Source of the DNA: Paractinoplanes atraurantiacus
GTDB lineage: Bacteria > Actinomycetota > Actinomycetes > Mycobacteriales > Micromonosporaceae
Reading direction: 5' to 3'
Assembly (NCBI RefSeq): GCF_900215205.1
Contig: NZ_OBDY01000009.1
Location: 124,001-188,000, forward strand
DNA: 64,000 nucleotides
The notes beneath the pieces were generated by a model. It had not been told where the DNA came from, searched no databases, and saw nothing but the letters and a program-made list of their open reading frames with translations. The position numbers were made by a program, and so were the translations under genes. Shown here one piece after another: positions 56,587-64,000 of this stretch. Position 1 is the stretch's first letter; every line of letters starts with the position of its first letter.

Positions 56587-57809
56587 CGTCCGCCCCCGCC
56601 GCCGAAGTTGCCGCCGCCACCGCCGAGGTTGCCGCCACCGCCGGGGAAGCCGCCCTGACCGCCGCCGCCCGGGAAGCCGCCGCCGGTGGTGCCGTTACCC
56701 GACGTACTGCTGGAAGTGGTCTTCAGCTCGACCTGCTCGCCCGCGGTGAGCCCGGAGGTGACCTGGGTGGCGCTGTCGCCCTCGAGGCCGATCTCGACCG
56801 AGCGCGTCTCGGAGGCGCCGTTGCTGACCACGGTGACCGTGTGCCGGTTGCCGACCGTGGTGATCGCGGCCGAGTTGACGTAGACCGCGTTCTCGACGCT
56901 GCCGGTGGTGACCGCGACCGAGACCGTCTGCCCCGCCTTGGCGCCGGCCGGCACCTTGTCCAGGGTCAGCGTCACCCCGTACGTGACCACGTTGTTGGAG
57001 GTCGTGGCCGACGGGTCGATCGCCGCGACCTCGGCCGTGGCCGTGGTGTTGTTGAGCGCGTTCCAGGTGACCTCGGCGGCCTGCTTCTCCTTGAGCTTGG
57101 TCGCGTCGGCCTCGGCGAACGAGGCGGTGACCTGCAGCTTGGTCAGGTCGGCGATGTCGATGAAGCCCGAGGAGGAGCTCGACGACGCGCTCGAAGAAGA
57201 AGTTGCGCCGCCGCCCTGCTGGCCGCCCCCGGCGGACGAGGACGACGAGCCGGTGCCCGAGGAGGAGCTGCCGAGCGTGCCGTTGACCGCGGTGACCGTG
57301 CCGGCCATCGGGGCCTTGAGTACGGTGCCGGTGACGCCGGCCTCGGCCTCGTCGACGGCCAGCTCGGCCTGCTCGACCTCGTTCTCGGCCGACGAGGTGT
57401 CGGAGCCGGCGTCCTCGGCCCGGGTGAGCGAGTCCTGGGCGGCGTCGAGGTCGGCGTTGGCCGCGTCCAGGGAGCGCTGCGCCTCGGCCGGGTCGACCTT
57501 GGCCAGCACCTGGCCCTTGGTGACCTTGTCACCGACCTTCACGTTGATGGCGGTGACGGTGCCGCCGGTGACGAAACTGGCGCTCGCGGTGCTGCCGCTC
57601 TCGAGCGTGCCGTCCGCGGTCACGGTCTTGGTGACCGTGCCCGTCTGCACCGCCATCGTGCGGGCCGACGCGTTGGCCGCCGGGGTGGAGTCCGATCCGG
57701 AGAGGGTCTGGTACGCCCAGAAACCCCCGGCTACGAGGGCGACGCCGAGGGCGGTGTTGACCGCCACCGAAGGACGTCGCAGGTTGAGGCGCGCTGGCAT
57801 GCCGGACAC
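56583..57809 (-). CDS. HlyD-family periplasmic-adaptor-like protein 2
   Basis: A 408-residue membrane-fusion protein: N-terminal membrane anchor (about residues 15-32), lipoyl/barrel-sandwich halves (VTKGQVLAKVDPAEAQRSLD near residue 90), a helical hairpin, a Ser/Gly-rich break (SSSSSAGGGQQGGG) inside the hairpin, and a beta-barrel domain (LTLDKVPAGAKAGQTVSVAV). A Gly-rich tail ends the protein. It starts the exporter operon, and the TCCGAGG direct repeat lies 36 bp upstream. Confidence 0.9.
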   Translation of the reverse strand: MSGMPARLNLRRPSVAVNTALGVALVAGGFWAYQTLSGSDSTPAANASARTMAVQTGTVTKTVTADGTLESGSTASASFVTGGTVTAINVKVGDKVTKGQVLAKVDPAEAQRSLDAANADLDAAQDSLTRAEDAGSDTSSAENEVEQAELAVDEAEAGVTGTVLKAPMAGTVTAVNGTLGSSSSGTGSSSSSAGGGQQGGGATSSSSASSSSSSGFIDIADLTKLQVTASFAEADATKLKEKQAAEVTWNALNNTTATAEVAAIDPSATTSNNVVTYGVTLTLDKVPAGAKAGQTVSVAVTTGSVENAVYVNSAAITTVGNRHTVTVVSNGASETRSVEIGLEGDSATQVTSGLTAGEQVELKTTSSSTSGNGTTGGGFPGGGGQGGFPGGGGNLGGGGGNFGGGGGR

Positions 57810-57844
57810 TGTGGCGAAGCGGCCTGGGAGGAGCTTCCTAGCAA

Positions 57845-57862
57845 CCTCGGAGCCACCTCGGA
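57845..57862 (-). promoter_or_regulatory. Response-regulator box (direct repeat) before adaptor gene 2
   Basis: On the minus strand TCCGAGG-TGGC-TCCGAGG, two heptamers with an 11-bp period, between the histidine kinase stop and the adaptor start. OmpR/PhoB-family regulators bind direct repeats with this helical-turn spacing. It would give the exporter genes their own promoter inside the operon. Confidence 0.75.
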
Positions 57863-57866
57863 AAGA

Positions 57867-59363
57867 TCACGCCGTGTCACCGTTGGTGGGCAACAACACC
57901 CGGAAGGTCGCGCCGCCCTCGCGTGGGGCGTCCAGCTCGACCCACCCTCCGTGACCGTGCACGATGGCGGCCACGATGGACAGGCCGAGGCCGGAACCTC
58001 CGCCCTTTCCCCTCGTACGGCTGGAGTCGGCCCGGTAGAGGCGCTCGAACACCCGGGAGGCGTGCGTGGCCGGGACGCCCGGCCCGTCGTCGGTCACCTC
58101 GAGGACGGCGAGCGGCGTGGCCTCGTACGAGATCGGGCCCGAAAGCACGCTGCCGTCAGCCGGCGGCCGAGCCGGCACCCTCCCCACCCGGACCGTGACT
58201 CTGGCCTGAGCAGGCGTGTGCTGAAGAGCGTTGGCCACGAGGTTGGTCGCGACCTGGCGCAGGCCGTGCTCGTCGCCGAGGACGGTGGCCGGCTCGAACG
58301 TGTCGTCGTCGTCCTCCAGGCCGGCCAGCAGCACCGGGCGGTCGGGCACGCGGGCGTGCGCGTCGCGGATCGTGTCGGCGGCGATCTCCAGCAGGTCGAC
58401 CGGCTTGCGCTTGGGCGTGCGCTGCCGGTCGAGCCGGGCCAGCAGAAGCATGTCCTCGACCAGCACGCCCATCCGGCCCGCCTCCGACTCGATGCGGCTC
58501 ATCGTCTCGTCCAGCGCCGGACCGGGCGGGGCGCCGCCGCGCCGGTACAGCTCGGCGAAGCCGCGGATCGAGGTCAACGGCGTCCGCAACTCGTGCGAGG
58601 CGTCGGCCACGAACTGCCGCAGCTTGCGCTCGGACGTGGTGCGGGCGTCGACCTCGGCCTCGATGCGGCTCAGCATCGAGTTGAGCGCCGAGCCGAGCCG
58701 GCCCGGCTCGGTGTGCGGGTCGGTGTCGGCGACCCGGCCCGAGAGGTTGCCGGCCGAGATGTCGGTGGCCAGGCGCTCCATGTCGGTCAGCGGGCGCAGG
58801 CCGAGCCGCACCACGAAGGCGGCGCCCAGCCCGAGCAGGGCCAGCAGGAGCAGGCTGACCCCGGCGTCGATCAGCACGAGCGTCTCGGTGGTCTGCTGCA
58901 CCTCCGACAGGGACAGCCCCATCACCGCGACACCGCCGGTCTCCGCGTTGGCCACCGCGATCAGCCGCCAGTCGGCACTACCGTCGCGCGCCGCGACGGT
59001 GAAGGGGCGGCCGGCTTCTCTTTCGGTGACTTTGGTGTACGCCTCGACAGCCGGCCGATTGGCGTCGGCGGTCGAGCTGAGCGACGTGTCGAGGGTGCCG
59101 TCGGCGTTGTAGACGTAGACGACCTGGTCCGGGCCGAGACGCAGCACGCGGTTGCGGGGGAAGAAACCCGCGTCGGGGCGCGGCGCGGCGGCGTACGGCC
59201 GCGTCATCCCCCGCAGTTGATCGTCGATCCGTTGAAGCAGGTAGGAACGGATGAGCAGGACACCGGCGACGTTGGCGAGCACCAGCGCGACCGCGGCGAG
59301 CGCGCCGACGACCAGGACCAGCCGCGAACGGAGGGTCCAGTGCCCCCAGCGCCTCGGCCTCAC
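57867..59363 (-). CDS. Membrane sensor histidine kinase, EnvZ/PhoR-like
   Basis: A 498-residue kinase. Two membrane spans (about 14-38 and 163-187) flank an extracytoplasmic sensor, then come a HAMP domain (LGLRPLTDMERLATDISAGN), the HisKA H-box with H257 (ADASHELRTPLTSIRG) and HATPase motifs N (NLVANALQHTP), G1 (VTDDGPGVP) and G2 (GGSGLGLSIV). It overlaps the response-regulator gene by four bases. It probably senses the substrate or envelope stress relieved by the exporter. Confidence 0.96.
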   Translation of the reverse strand: MRPRRWGHWTLRSRLVLVVGALAAVALVLANVAGVLLIRSYLLQRIDDQLRGMTRPYAAAPRPDAGFFPRNRVLRLGPDQVVYVYNADGTLDTSLSSTADANRPAVEAYTKVTEREAGRPFTVAARDGSADWRLIAVANAETGGVAVMGLSLSEVQQTTETLVLIDAGVSLLLLALLGLGAAFVVRLGLRPLTDMERLATDISAGNLSGRVADTDPHTEPGRLGSALNSMLSRIEAEVDARTTSERKLRQFVADASHELRTPLTSIRGFAELYRRGGAPPGPALDETMSRIESEAGRMGVLVEDMLLLARLDRQRTPKRKPVDLLEIAADTIRDAHARVPDRPVLLAGLEDDDDTFEPATVLGDEHGLRQVATNLVANALQHTPAQARVTVRVGRVPARPPADGSVLSGPISYEATPLAVLEVTDDGPGVPATHASRVFERLYRADSSRTRGKGGGSGLGLSIVAAIVHGHGGWVELDAPREGGATFRVLLPTNGDTA

Positions 59364-60085
59364 TCTTCGCCGCGAGGAAGTCTCAAGGCATAACCCACCC
59401 CGCGTACGGTGTGGATCAGCGGCGGGTCGGTCTTGTCGATCTTGCGGCGCAGGTAGTAGACGTACGACTCGACGATCCGCCCGTCGCCGCCGAAGTCGTA
59501 CTTCCAGACCCGGTCGAGGATCTGCGCCTTGCTGACCACCCGGCCGGCGTTGATCAGCAGGTACTTGAGCAGGTTGAACTCGGTCGGTGAAAGGTCGATG
59601 AGCCGTCCCGCGCGGCGGACCTCGTGCGCGTCCTCGTTCATCTCCAGGTCGGCGTAGCGCAGCACACCCGTCTCGGGGGCCTCCAGGTCGGGCTGGCTGC
59701 GGCGCAGGATGGCCCGGATGCGCAGCACGACCTCCTCCAGGCTGAACGGCTTGGTCACGTAGTCGTCGGCGCCGGCCGACAGCCCCGAGATGCGGTCCTC
59801 GACGGCGTCGCGGGCGGTCAGGAAGAGCACCGGCACCCGGGAGCCGGTCGAGCGCAGCCGCCGGGCCACGTCGAAGCCGTCCAGGTCGGGCAGCATCACG
59901 TCGAGCACGACCAGGTCGGGCTCGAACTCCTCCATCGCCACCAGCGCCTTGTGGCCCGAGTCGGCCACCCGCACCTCGAACTCGACGAGGCGCAGCGTGG
60001 CGCTCAGCAGGGCGGAGATGTTCGGCTCGTCGTCGACGACGAGCACCCGGGCGACACGCGCCGGGGCCACGGTTTCAGTCAGCAC
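59360..60085 (-). CDS. OmpR/PhoB-family response regulator
   Basis: A 241-residue regulator: receiver with D18/D19, phosphoacceptor D62 (VVLDVMLPDLDG) and switch Lys in ADDYVTKPFSLEEV; winged helix with LIDLSPTEFNLLKYLLINAG and VYYLRRKIDKTDPPLIHTVR. Its likely binding box, TCCGAGG-N4-TCCGAGG, is found before three neighbouring units. It lies 61 bp after adaptor gene 1 in the same direction. Confidence 0.96.
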   Translation of the reverse strand: MLTETVAPARVARVLVVDDEPNISALLSATLRLVEFEVRVADSGHKALVAMEEFEPDLVVLDVMLPDLDGFDVARRLRSTGSRVPVLFLTARDAVEDRISGLSAGADDYVTKPFSLEEVVLRIRAILRRSQPDLEAPETGVLRYADLEMNEDAHEVRRAGRLIDLSPTEFNLLKYLLINAGRVVSKAQILDRVWKYDFGGDGRIVESYVYYLRRKIDKTDPPLIHTVRGVGYALRLPRGEE

Positions 60086-60146
60086 CTGGAAGGGATATCA
60101 ACGCAGTCTTTGAATTCCCTATGAAGACCCTGAGGTTTCACCTTTC

Positions 60147-61556
60147 TCACCACGATCGCGTCACCTCGTCGCCCTCGGACAGGCCCGCGCTGACCTCGGT
60201 GTACTGGTCGCCGCGGAGGCCGACGGTCACCTTGACCTCGGAGCCGCCCTTGAGCACGGTGCCCGAGGTGCCCTCGACGTCGTGGACGGCGGTGCTGGGA
60301 ACACGCAGCACCTCCTCCTTGGAGCCGGTGGTGACCTTGACCGAGGCGCTCTGGCCGACGAGCAGATCCTCCGGGGAGTCGTCGAAGGCGAGCACGACGC
60401 CGTAGCGGACCATGGTGCCGTCGCTGGTGCCGACCGGGTCGACCTGCACGACGGTCGCCTTGAACTCCTTGCCCGGACGGTCGGCGAGGGTGATCACGGC
60501 TTTCTGCTTGACCGCGAGGCGGTCGGCGTCGGCCTCGGGGAAGTCGGCGCTGATCTGCATGTCGTAGACGTCGGCCAGGGTGACGAAGGTGGAGCCGGAG
60601 TTGACCTGGCTGCCGACCTTGCCGCCGACGCTGATGATCCGGCCGGCGATGGGCGCGGTGATGGTCGCGCCTTCGAGGGCGTCCTCGGCGTTCTCGAGCG
60701 TGGTGGTGGCCTGGGTGACGCGTTGCTGGGCGCTGAGGACGGCGTCGGATCCGCCGCCCTGCTGCCCGCCTTGAGTCCCGCCTTGCTGACCCCCGGACGT
60801 GCTGCCGCCCGAATTGCCGCAGTTGCCGCCGGTGTTTCCGGTGCCGCCGCCCGCCGGGGCGCCTCCCGTGTTGCCGCCACCGGTGTTTCCGCCGGCCGGC
60901 GCGCCGCCGGTGCGCCCGGGAGACGTCGTCTTGGCCGGCGCGGTGGTCCGGGTCGCTGTCGGCTTGGGACTGGTCGTACGGGTCGCGGTCGCCGTCGGGC
61001 TCGCGGTGGGCGAGGCCGTCGCGGTAGACGTCGGCTTCGACGTCGGCGATGAGGTGGTCGCGGTGGGCGTCGGGGTCGCGGTGGTTCCGGTTCCCATGAC
61101 GTACGCGGCGGCGACGTTCGTACCGCAGGACGTGGTCGTGCCCGTCGTCGCCGAGCTGGTGGCCGCGGCCGAGCTCTCCCGGGCCTCGGTCAGCGCGTCC
61201 TCGGCGTCGTCGAGCGCGTCCTGCGCGTCGGAGACGGCCTCGGCCGCGTCGGTGTCGTCGACCTTCGCCAGCACCTGCCCGGCGGTGACCGTGGTGCCGG
61301 CGCGCACCGCCACGCTCTCCACCGTGCCCGATACCGCGAACGAGAGACTCCGCGTCTGTGCCGGCTGCAACGTCCCGGTGGTCGCCACCTCGGTGGTCAC
61401 CGCGCCGCGATCGACCGCCACCGTGGCGGCCGCTTTCGGCGTCTGTTCGGCGTCGGCGCTCAGCGCGCGGACGACTCCGTACACGATCAGCGCGAGCACG
61501 ACGACAGCCGCGGCGACCCAGATCCAGCGCCGACGACCGGCCAGTGCTTCACCCAT
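60147..61556 (-). CDS. HlyD-family adaptor-like protein 1 with long Thr/Pro- and Gly-rich insert
   Basis: A 469-residue membrane-fusion protein: N-terminal span (RRWIWVAAAVVVLALIVYG), first lipoyl half with GTTVTAGQVLAKVDDTDAAE and a short helix. Then comes an insert of about 130 residues (roughly 155-285) of Thr/Pro/Ser followed by Gly/Gln/Asn, bounded by single Cys residues (TSCGTN, GNCGNS). The second helix, lipoyl half (GRIISVGGKVGSQVNSGSTF) and beta-barrel follow. The insert may span the cell wall. The ATG at 61556 lies about 46 bp after an upstream TCCGAGG box. Confidence 0.9.
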   Translation of the reverse strand: MGEALAGRRRWIWVAAAVVVLALIVYGVVRALSADAEQTPKAAATVAVDRGAVTTEVATTGTLQPAQTRSLSFAVSGTVESVAVRAGTTVTAGQVLAKVDDTDAAEAVSDAQDALDDAEDALTEARESSAAATSSATTGTTTSCGTNVAAAYVMGTGTTATPTPTATTSSPTSKPTSTATASPTASPTATATRTTSPKPTATRTTAPAKTTSPGRTGGAPAGGNTGGGNTGGAPAGGGTGNTGGNCGNSGGSTSGGQQGGTQGGQQGGGSDAVLSAQQRVTQATTTLENAEDALEGATITAPIAGRIISVGGKVGSQVNSGSTFVTLADVYDMQISADFPEADADRLAVKQKAVITLADRPGKEFKATVVQVDPVGTSDGTMVRYGVVLAFDDSPEDLLVGQSASVKVTTGSKEEVLRVPSTAVHDVEGTSGTVLKGGSEVKVTVGLRGDQYTEVSAGLSEGDEVTRSW

Positions 61557-61601
61557 GGGCCGGAAGTGTTCCCAACGGTCCTCGCCGGATGCTCGGTCCC
61601 A

Positions 61602-61664
61602 CCTCGGAGTTGCCTCGGAAGCAGCGCACAGCTCAATGACAGGTCCTCCGAGGCAACTCCGAGC
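61602..61664. promoter_or_regulatory. Divergent pair of response-regulator boxes (17-bp inverted repeat)
   Basis: Two TCCGAGG-N4-TCCGAGG-type direct repeats point outward: minus strand 61602-61619 toward adaptor gene 1 and plus strand 61647-61664 toward the lipoprotein gene (last base degenerate). Together they form a perfect 17-bp inverted repeat (61603-61619 with 61647-61663, 27-bp spacing). Both have the same 11-bp period and, relative to the gene, the same orientation as the box at 57845-57862. Confidence 0.8.
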
Positions 61665-61734
61665 TGGGATCGACGTTTCGGCGAGGTGGACCGGCTTGGG
61701 TGTTGGCGACCTATGGCCGAGGAAAAGAGGAATC

Positions 61735-62379
61735 GTGCCGAGATTCGGAACGAAGGCGACCCGTCGCGCGGCGGCGCTGTTCGTGGCTTCGGCGGCGGTG
61801 GCTCTCACCGCGGCCTGCGGCGGCGGCTCCGGAAGCTCCGGTGGCTCCGGCGACTCCACGTCGGCGAACGGGCAGGGCAACAACGCCGCGTTCACCGCGT
61901 ACATCGAATGCATGTCGAAGAACGGCGTGACCATCACAATGCCCTCGGGTGGCCCCCGCAACGGCGCCTCCGGCTTCCCGCGCGAGGGTGCCTCCGGCTT
62001 CCCGCGCCCCGACGGCAGCGGTTTCCCGAACCCGCAGGGCAGCGCCTTCCCGCGCCCGTCCGGCAGCGCCGGCGGCTTCCGCGGTGGCGGCGGCATGGCC
62101 AACCAGAAGCCCGAGGGCGTCGACGACGCGACGTGGCAGAAGGCCCAGGAGGCGTGCGCTTCGGTCCGCCCGGCCGGCCGCCCCGGCGGCGGCCAGGGCA
62201 ACGGGCAGGGCACCAACGGCGGCAACGGCCAGAACGCGGCCTACCAGAACTGCCTGAAGGACAACGGCGTCACCGACACGTCGAACCTCGACGTGACCAA
62301 CGCCACGGTCAAGAAGGCCATGGAGACGTGCAAGGTGCTGGCCCCGACGGCAACCCCGTCGGCCGCGCCGACCGCCTGA
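61735..62379 (+). CDS. Secreted lipoprotein of the exporter cluster
   Basis: A protein of about 214 residues. GTG 61735 follows AGAGG and gives MPRFGTKATRRAAALFVASA with lipobox TAAC. The mature part has two related Cys motifs, YIECMSKNGVTIT and YQNCLKDNGVTDT, and two Gly/Phe-rich stretches, the first with GASGFPR repeats. The pattern is seen in actinomycete proteins of unknown function next to MacB-like transporters. It may deliver or sense the exported substrate; this is inference from the shared regulatory box. Confidence 0.82.
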   Translation: MPRFGTKATRRAAALFVASAAVALTAACGGGSGSSGGSGDSTSANGQGNNAAFTAYIECMSKNGVTITMPSGGPRNGASGFPREGASGFPRPDGSGFPNPQGSAFPRPSGSAGGFRGGGGMANQKPEGVDDATWQKAQEACASVRPAGRPGGGQGNGQGTNGGNGQNAAYQNCLKDNGVTDTSNLDVTNATVKKAMETCKVLAPTATPSAAPTA

Positions 62380-62491
62380 CGCACCCCGCCCTCCCCAGGG
62401 GGAGCCCCCGTCGGTCATTCTCCCGGAAATTGCGGGCGCCTGCCGGGAGCCCTGTGGACAACGCCCGGCTGTGGAAAAGCTTGACTGGGCG

Positions 62492-62722
62492 CTAGATCCC
62501 CGCACCGGCGCCGCCGTATCCCCCGTGACGGCGGCGCCGGTGCGGCCCACCTCGCGTGCGATGTGGTTGCCGCCGCAACACCGGGAGCACGGAACGGTTG
62601 CGCAACACCCACTGCTGCTGCTCGGCCGGGTCAGCGGAAGAGCCAGGCGGCGTGCGCCGGTCGAGGGCCGCGCCGATCACCGCCGCGGCCGCCCGGAATG
62701 CGGCGACGGCCCAGCGGCTCAA
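62492..62722 (-). CDS. Small Arg-rich protein coupled to the pseudo-receiver gene
   Basis: A 76-residue frame whose ATG overlaps the stop of the upstream gene (ATGA), the strongest sign that it is real. It starts MSRWAVAAFRAAAAVIGAAL, a possible hydrophobic helix, and ends Arg/His/Gly-rich. The strong hairpin at 62500-62545 lies in its last codons. No family is recognised. Confidence 0.55.
   Translation of the reverse strand: MSRWAVAAFRAAAAVIGAALDRRTPPGSSADPAEQQQWVLRNRSVLPVLRRQPHRTRGGPHRRRRHGGYGGAGAGI
62500..62545. terminator. Perfect 18-bp hairpin
   Basis: 62500-62517 and 62528-62545 are exact complements around ATCCCCCGTG. It is the strongest hairpin I found in the window. It can terminate the leftward small-protein operon; the rightward lipoprotein gene ends 120 bp before it, so it may serve both directions. 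No T tract follows. Confidence 0.75.
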
Positions 62723-63198
62723 TGCCGCTCCTGCACGTTCAAGCGGGTCCAGCGGTCGGCCATCTGACGGCGGCGGCAGGCCACCAGGTGGCTGGCGAGG
62801 ATGGCCGGCTGCCCTCCCCGCACGCAGGCGTCGGCTCCGGCCGTCAGCACGGCCGCGACCAGCTCGGCCGGGGCGTCCTCCTCGACCAGGGCGACGATCG
62901 TCGTGCGGGACGGCAGCACGCGGCGGGCCATGGCGACCTCGCGGACCGTCGCCGCGGCGAAGAGCACCAGTTCGTCGGGGGCCAGGTCGTCGATGTCGGC
63001 CGGGCGGCGGGTGGACCAGCCCGACGGCAGGTGCTCGGCGAGGCCGGCGACGCGGCCGGCGGGCCCGAGGACGGCCACCACCGGGAGGGGACCGCTGGTC
63101 GCGGGCAGGCTGGCCGGGTTGATCGGCAGGTCGGTCGCGGTGGCGGTGAAGTCGCGGGCGCCGCTCTGGCGGTTCAGCTGAACGAGCATGGGGCTCAT
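62719..63198 (-). CDS. Receiver-like (pseudo-receiver) protein lacking the phosphoacceptor Asp
   Basis: A 159-residue protein. Its second half resembles the end of a response-regulator receiver: VVAVLGPAGRVAGLAEHLP for the first strand and helix, TIVALVEEDAPAELVAAVLT and AGADACVRGGQPAILASHLV for the last ones. The strand that should carry the Asp reads ELVLFAAATV instead, so phosphorylation is not expected. It may be a protein-interaction module. The start is ATG 63198. Confidence 0.65.
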   Translation of the reverse strand: MSPMLVQLNRQSGARDFTATATDLPINPASLPATSGPLPVVAVLGPAGRVAGLAEHLPSGWSTRRPADIDDLAPDELVLFAAATVREVAMARRVLPSRTTIVALVEEDAPAELVAAVLTAGADACVRGGQPAILASHLVACRRRQMADRWTRLNVQERH

Positions 63199-63280
63199 CC
63201 CCTTTCAGGGTGGTTGGGCACCCCTCACGATTCGCCCGCAGGCTGAGCCACCCATGTGGCTTCCCTGTGCGTTCGTTGTG

Positions 63281-64000
63281 TTACGCCGACTCTCGCGACA
63301 CCACTGTCACGATGCTGGTCACGGGCAGGGCGGGACCTTCCCGGCCGCTGACCGCGGCCACCACCGTCGCGGCCAGGTGGGCGGCGGCCGCGACCTGGTC
63401 GGTCATCACCGTGGTCAGCGGCGGTGCGGCCAGGCGGGCCGACGGGATGTCGTCGACGCCGATCACGGCCAGGTCGGCCGGTGCCGTCAGGCCCAGGTGG
63501 CGAACGCCGGCGAGCACGGCCAGCGCGACCTCGTCGTTGTACGCGCACACGGCCGTGACCCCGGTCGCCTGCCACCGCCGTACGACCTCGGAAGCCTTGT
63601 GAATGTCCAAGGCCACCGTGGCCGCCGCCGGGACCGGCAGGCCGCGCGCGGTCGCCGCCGCCCGGACGCCGGCCAGGCGCGGCTCGGCGAAGAAGCGCAC
63701 CCGCTGGTCGTCGGGGTAGGCGTAGCCGAGGCGGGTGTGGCCGGCGGCGATCAGGTGTTCGGCCTGGCGGCGGCCGACCACCTCCTGCGGGACGGCGACG
63801 GCGCGGCCCTGCGAGCGGCTGCGGGCCAGGGCGGCGACCGGGGCGACGCCGGCCGAGCGCATCGCGGTCAGCTCGGCGTCGGAGAAGTCGGTGAAGGCGA
63901 TGACCGCGGCCGGGGTGATCGCCTTCCACAGGTCGGCCATCGGGCGGTCGTTGTGGTTGCCGGGGTGCACGACGAAGGTGAGCCCGTGCCGGGCCAGCGC
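63281..64000 (-). CDS. LacI-family regulator, partial (N-terminus beyond window)
   Basis: The C-terminal 239 residues of a LacI-type repressor: periplasmic-binding-like sensor domain with VVGRRQAEHLIAAGHTRLGY, CAYNDEVALAVLAGVRHLGL, and LAVIGVDDIPSARLAAPPL. The helix-turn-helix lies beyond the right edge; the frame is open to base 64000 (LARHGLTFVVHPGNHN). The ligand is unknown. Confidence 0.92.
   Translation of the reverse strand, partial: ALARHGLTFVVHPGNHNDRPMADLWKAITPAAVIAFTDFSDAELTAMRSAGVAPVAALARSRSQGRAVAVPQEVVGRRQAEHLIAAGHTRLGYAYPDDQRVRFFAEPRLAGVRAAATARGLPVPAAATVALDIHKASEVVRRWQATGVTAVCAYNDEVALAVLAGVRHLGLTAPADLAVIGVDDIPSARLAAPPLTTVMTDQVAAAAHLAATVVAAVSGREGPALPVTSIVTVVSRESA

Overview
The window is chromosomal DNA of a very high-GC actinomycete. 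GTG and TTG starts are common, operons are dense with ATGA/GTGA overlaps, and lipoproteins and LacI/TetR/GntR/ArsR-type regulators are numerous. Gene content and style resemble Micromonosporaceae such as Actinoplanes; this is inference, because no rRNA or other marker is present. I see no tRNA, rRNA, CRISPR array, insertion sequence or prophage.

Layout. 1-10.6 kb: a NarL-type two-component pair cut by the left edge, a DnaQ-like exonuclease, a tandem ABC exporter whose second ATPase half is broken, a TetR regulator, small lipoproteins, an HtrA-like protease, a 39-bp tandem repeat that supplies a start codon, and a TIGR03089-like protein. 10.6-19.4 kb: a leftward phenylacetate degradation operon (paaN, thiolase, paaG, paaH, paaA-E) divergent from a TetR regulator, with a palindromic operator between them. 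19.4-26.1 kb: a GH3 lipoprotein, a LacI-controlled oxidoreductase/isomerase pair, a gene-free repeat-rich stretch, a NUDIX gene and a 21-bp tandem repeat. 26.1-38.3 kb: a GntR-controlled myo-inositol catabolism and uptake operon (kinase, aldolase, iolB, iolD, mmsA, iolE, ABC importer, iolG-like gene, isomerase). 38.2-50 kb: small ArsR-family units, an MFS exporter, a membrane Ser/Thr kinase, a GNAT/APC permease pair, a GPP34 protein, a LigB-type dioxygenase and TerC. 50-54 kb: a LAL-type LuxR regulator carrying thirty 12-residue repeats. 54-62.4 kb: a MacB-type exporter with two HlyD-like adaptors, an OmpR/histidine kinase pair and a secreted lipoprotein. 62.5-64 kb: a pseudo-receiver protein with a small partner, and a LacI-type regulator cut by the right edge.

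How the parts work together. The paa and iol operons are complete metabolic modules with divergent regulators and visible operators. The exporter module has a direct-repeat box with 11-bp period, TCCGAGG-N4-TCCGAGG, in the same orientation before three of its transcription units. This is best read as the binding box of its own OmpR-type regulator.

The most unusual theme is in-frame tandem repeats. A 36-bp repeat fills about 1.1 kb inside the LuxR regulator, a 39-bp repeat runs into the start of a lipoprotein gene, and a Ser/Ala-rich insert sits next to the active site of the inositol-pathway kinase. A 21-bp repeat also lies between two convergent genes.
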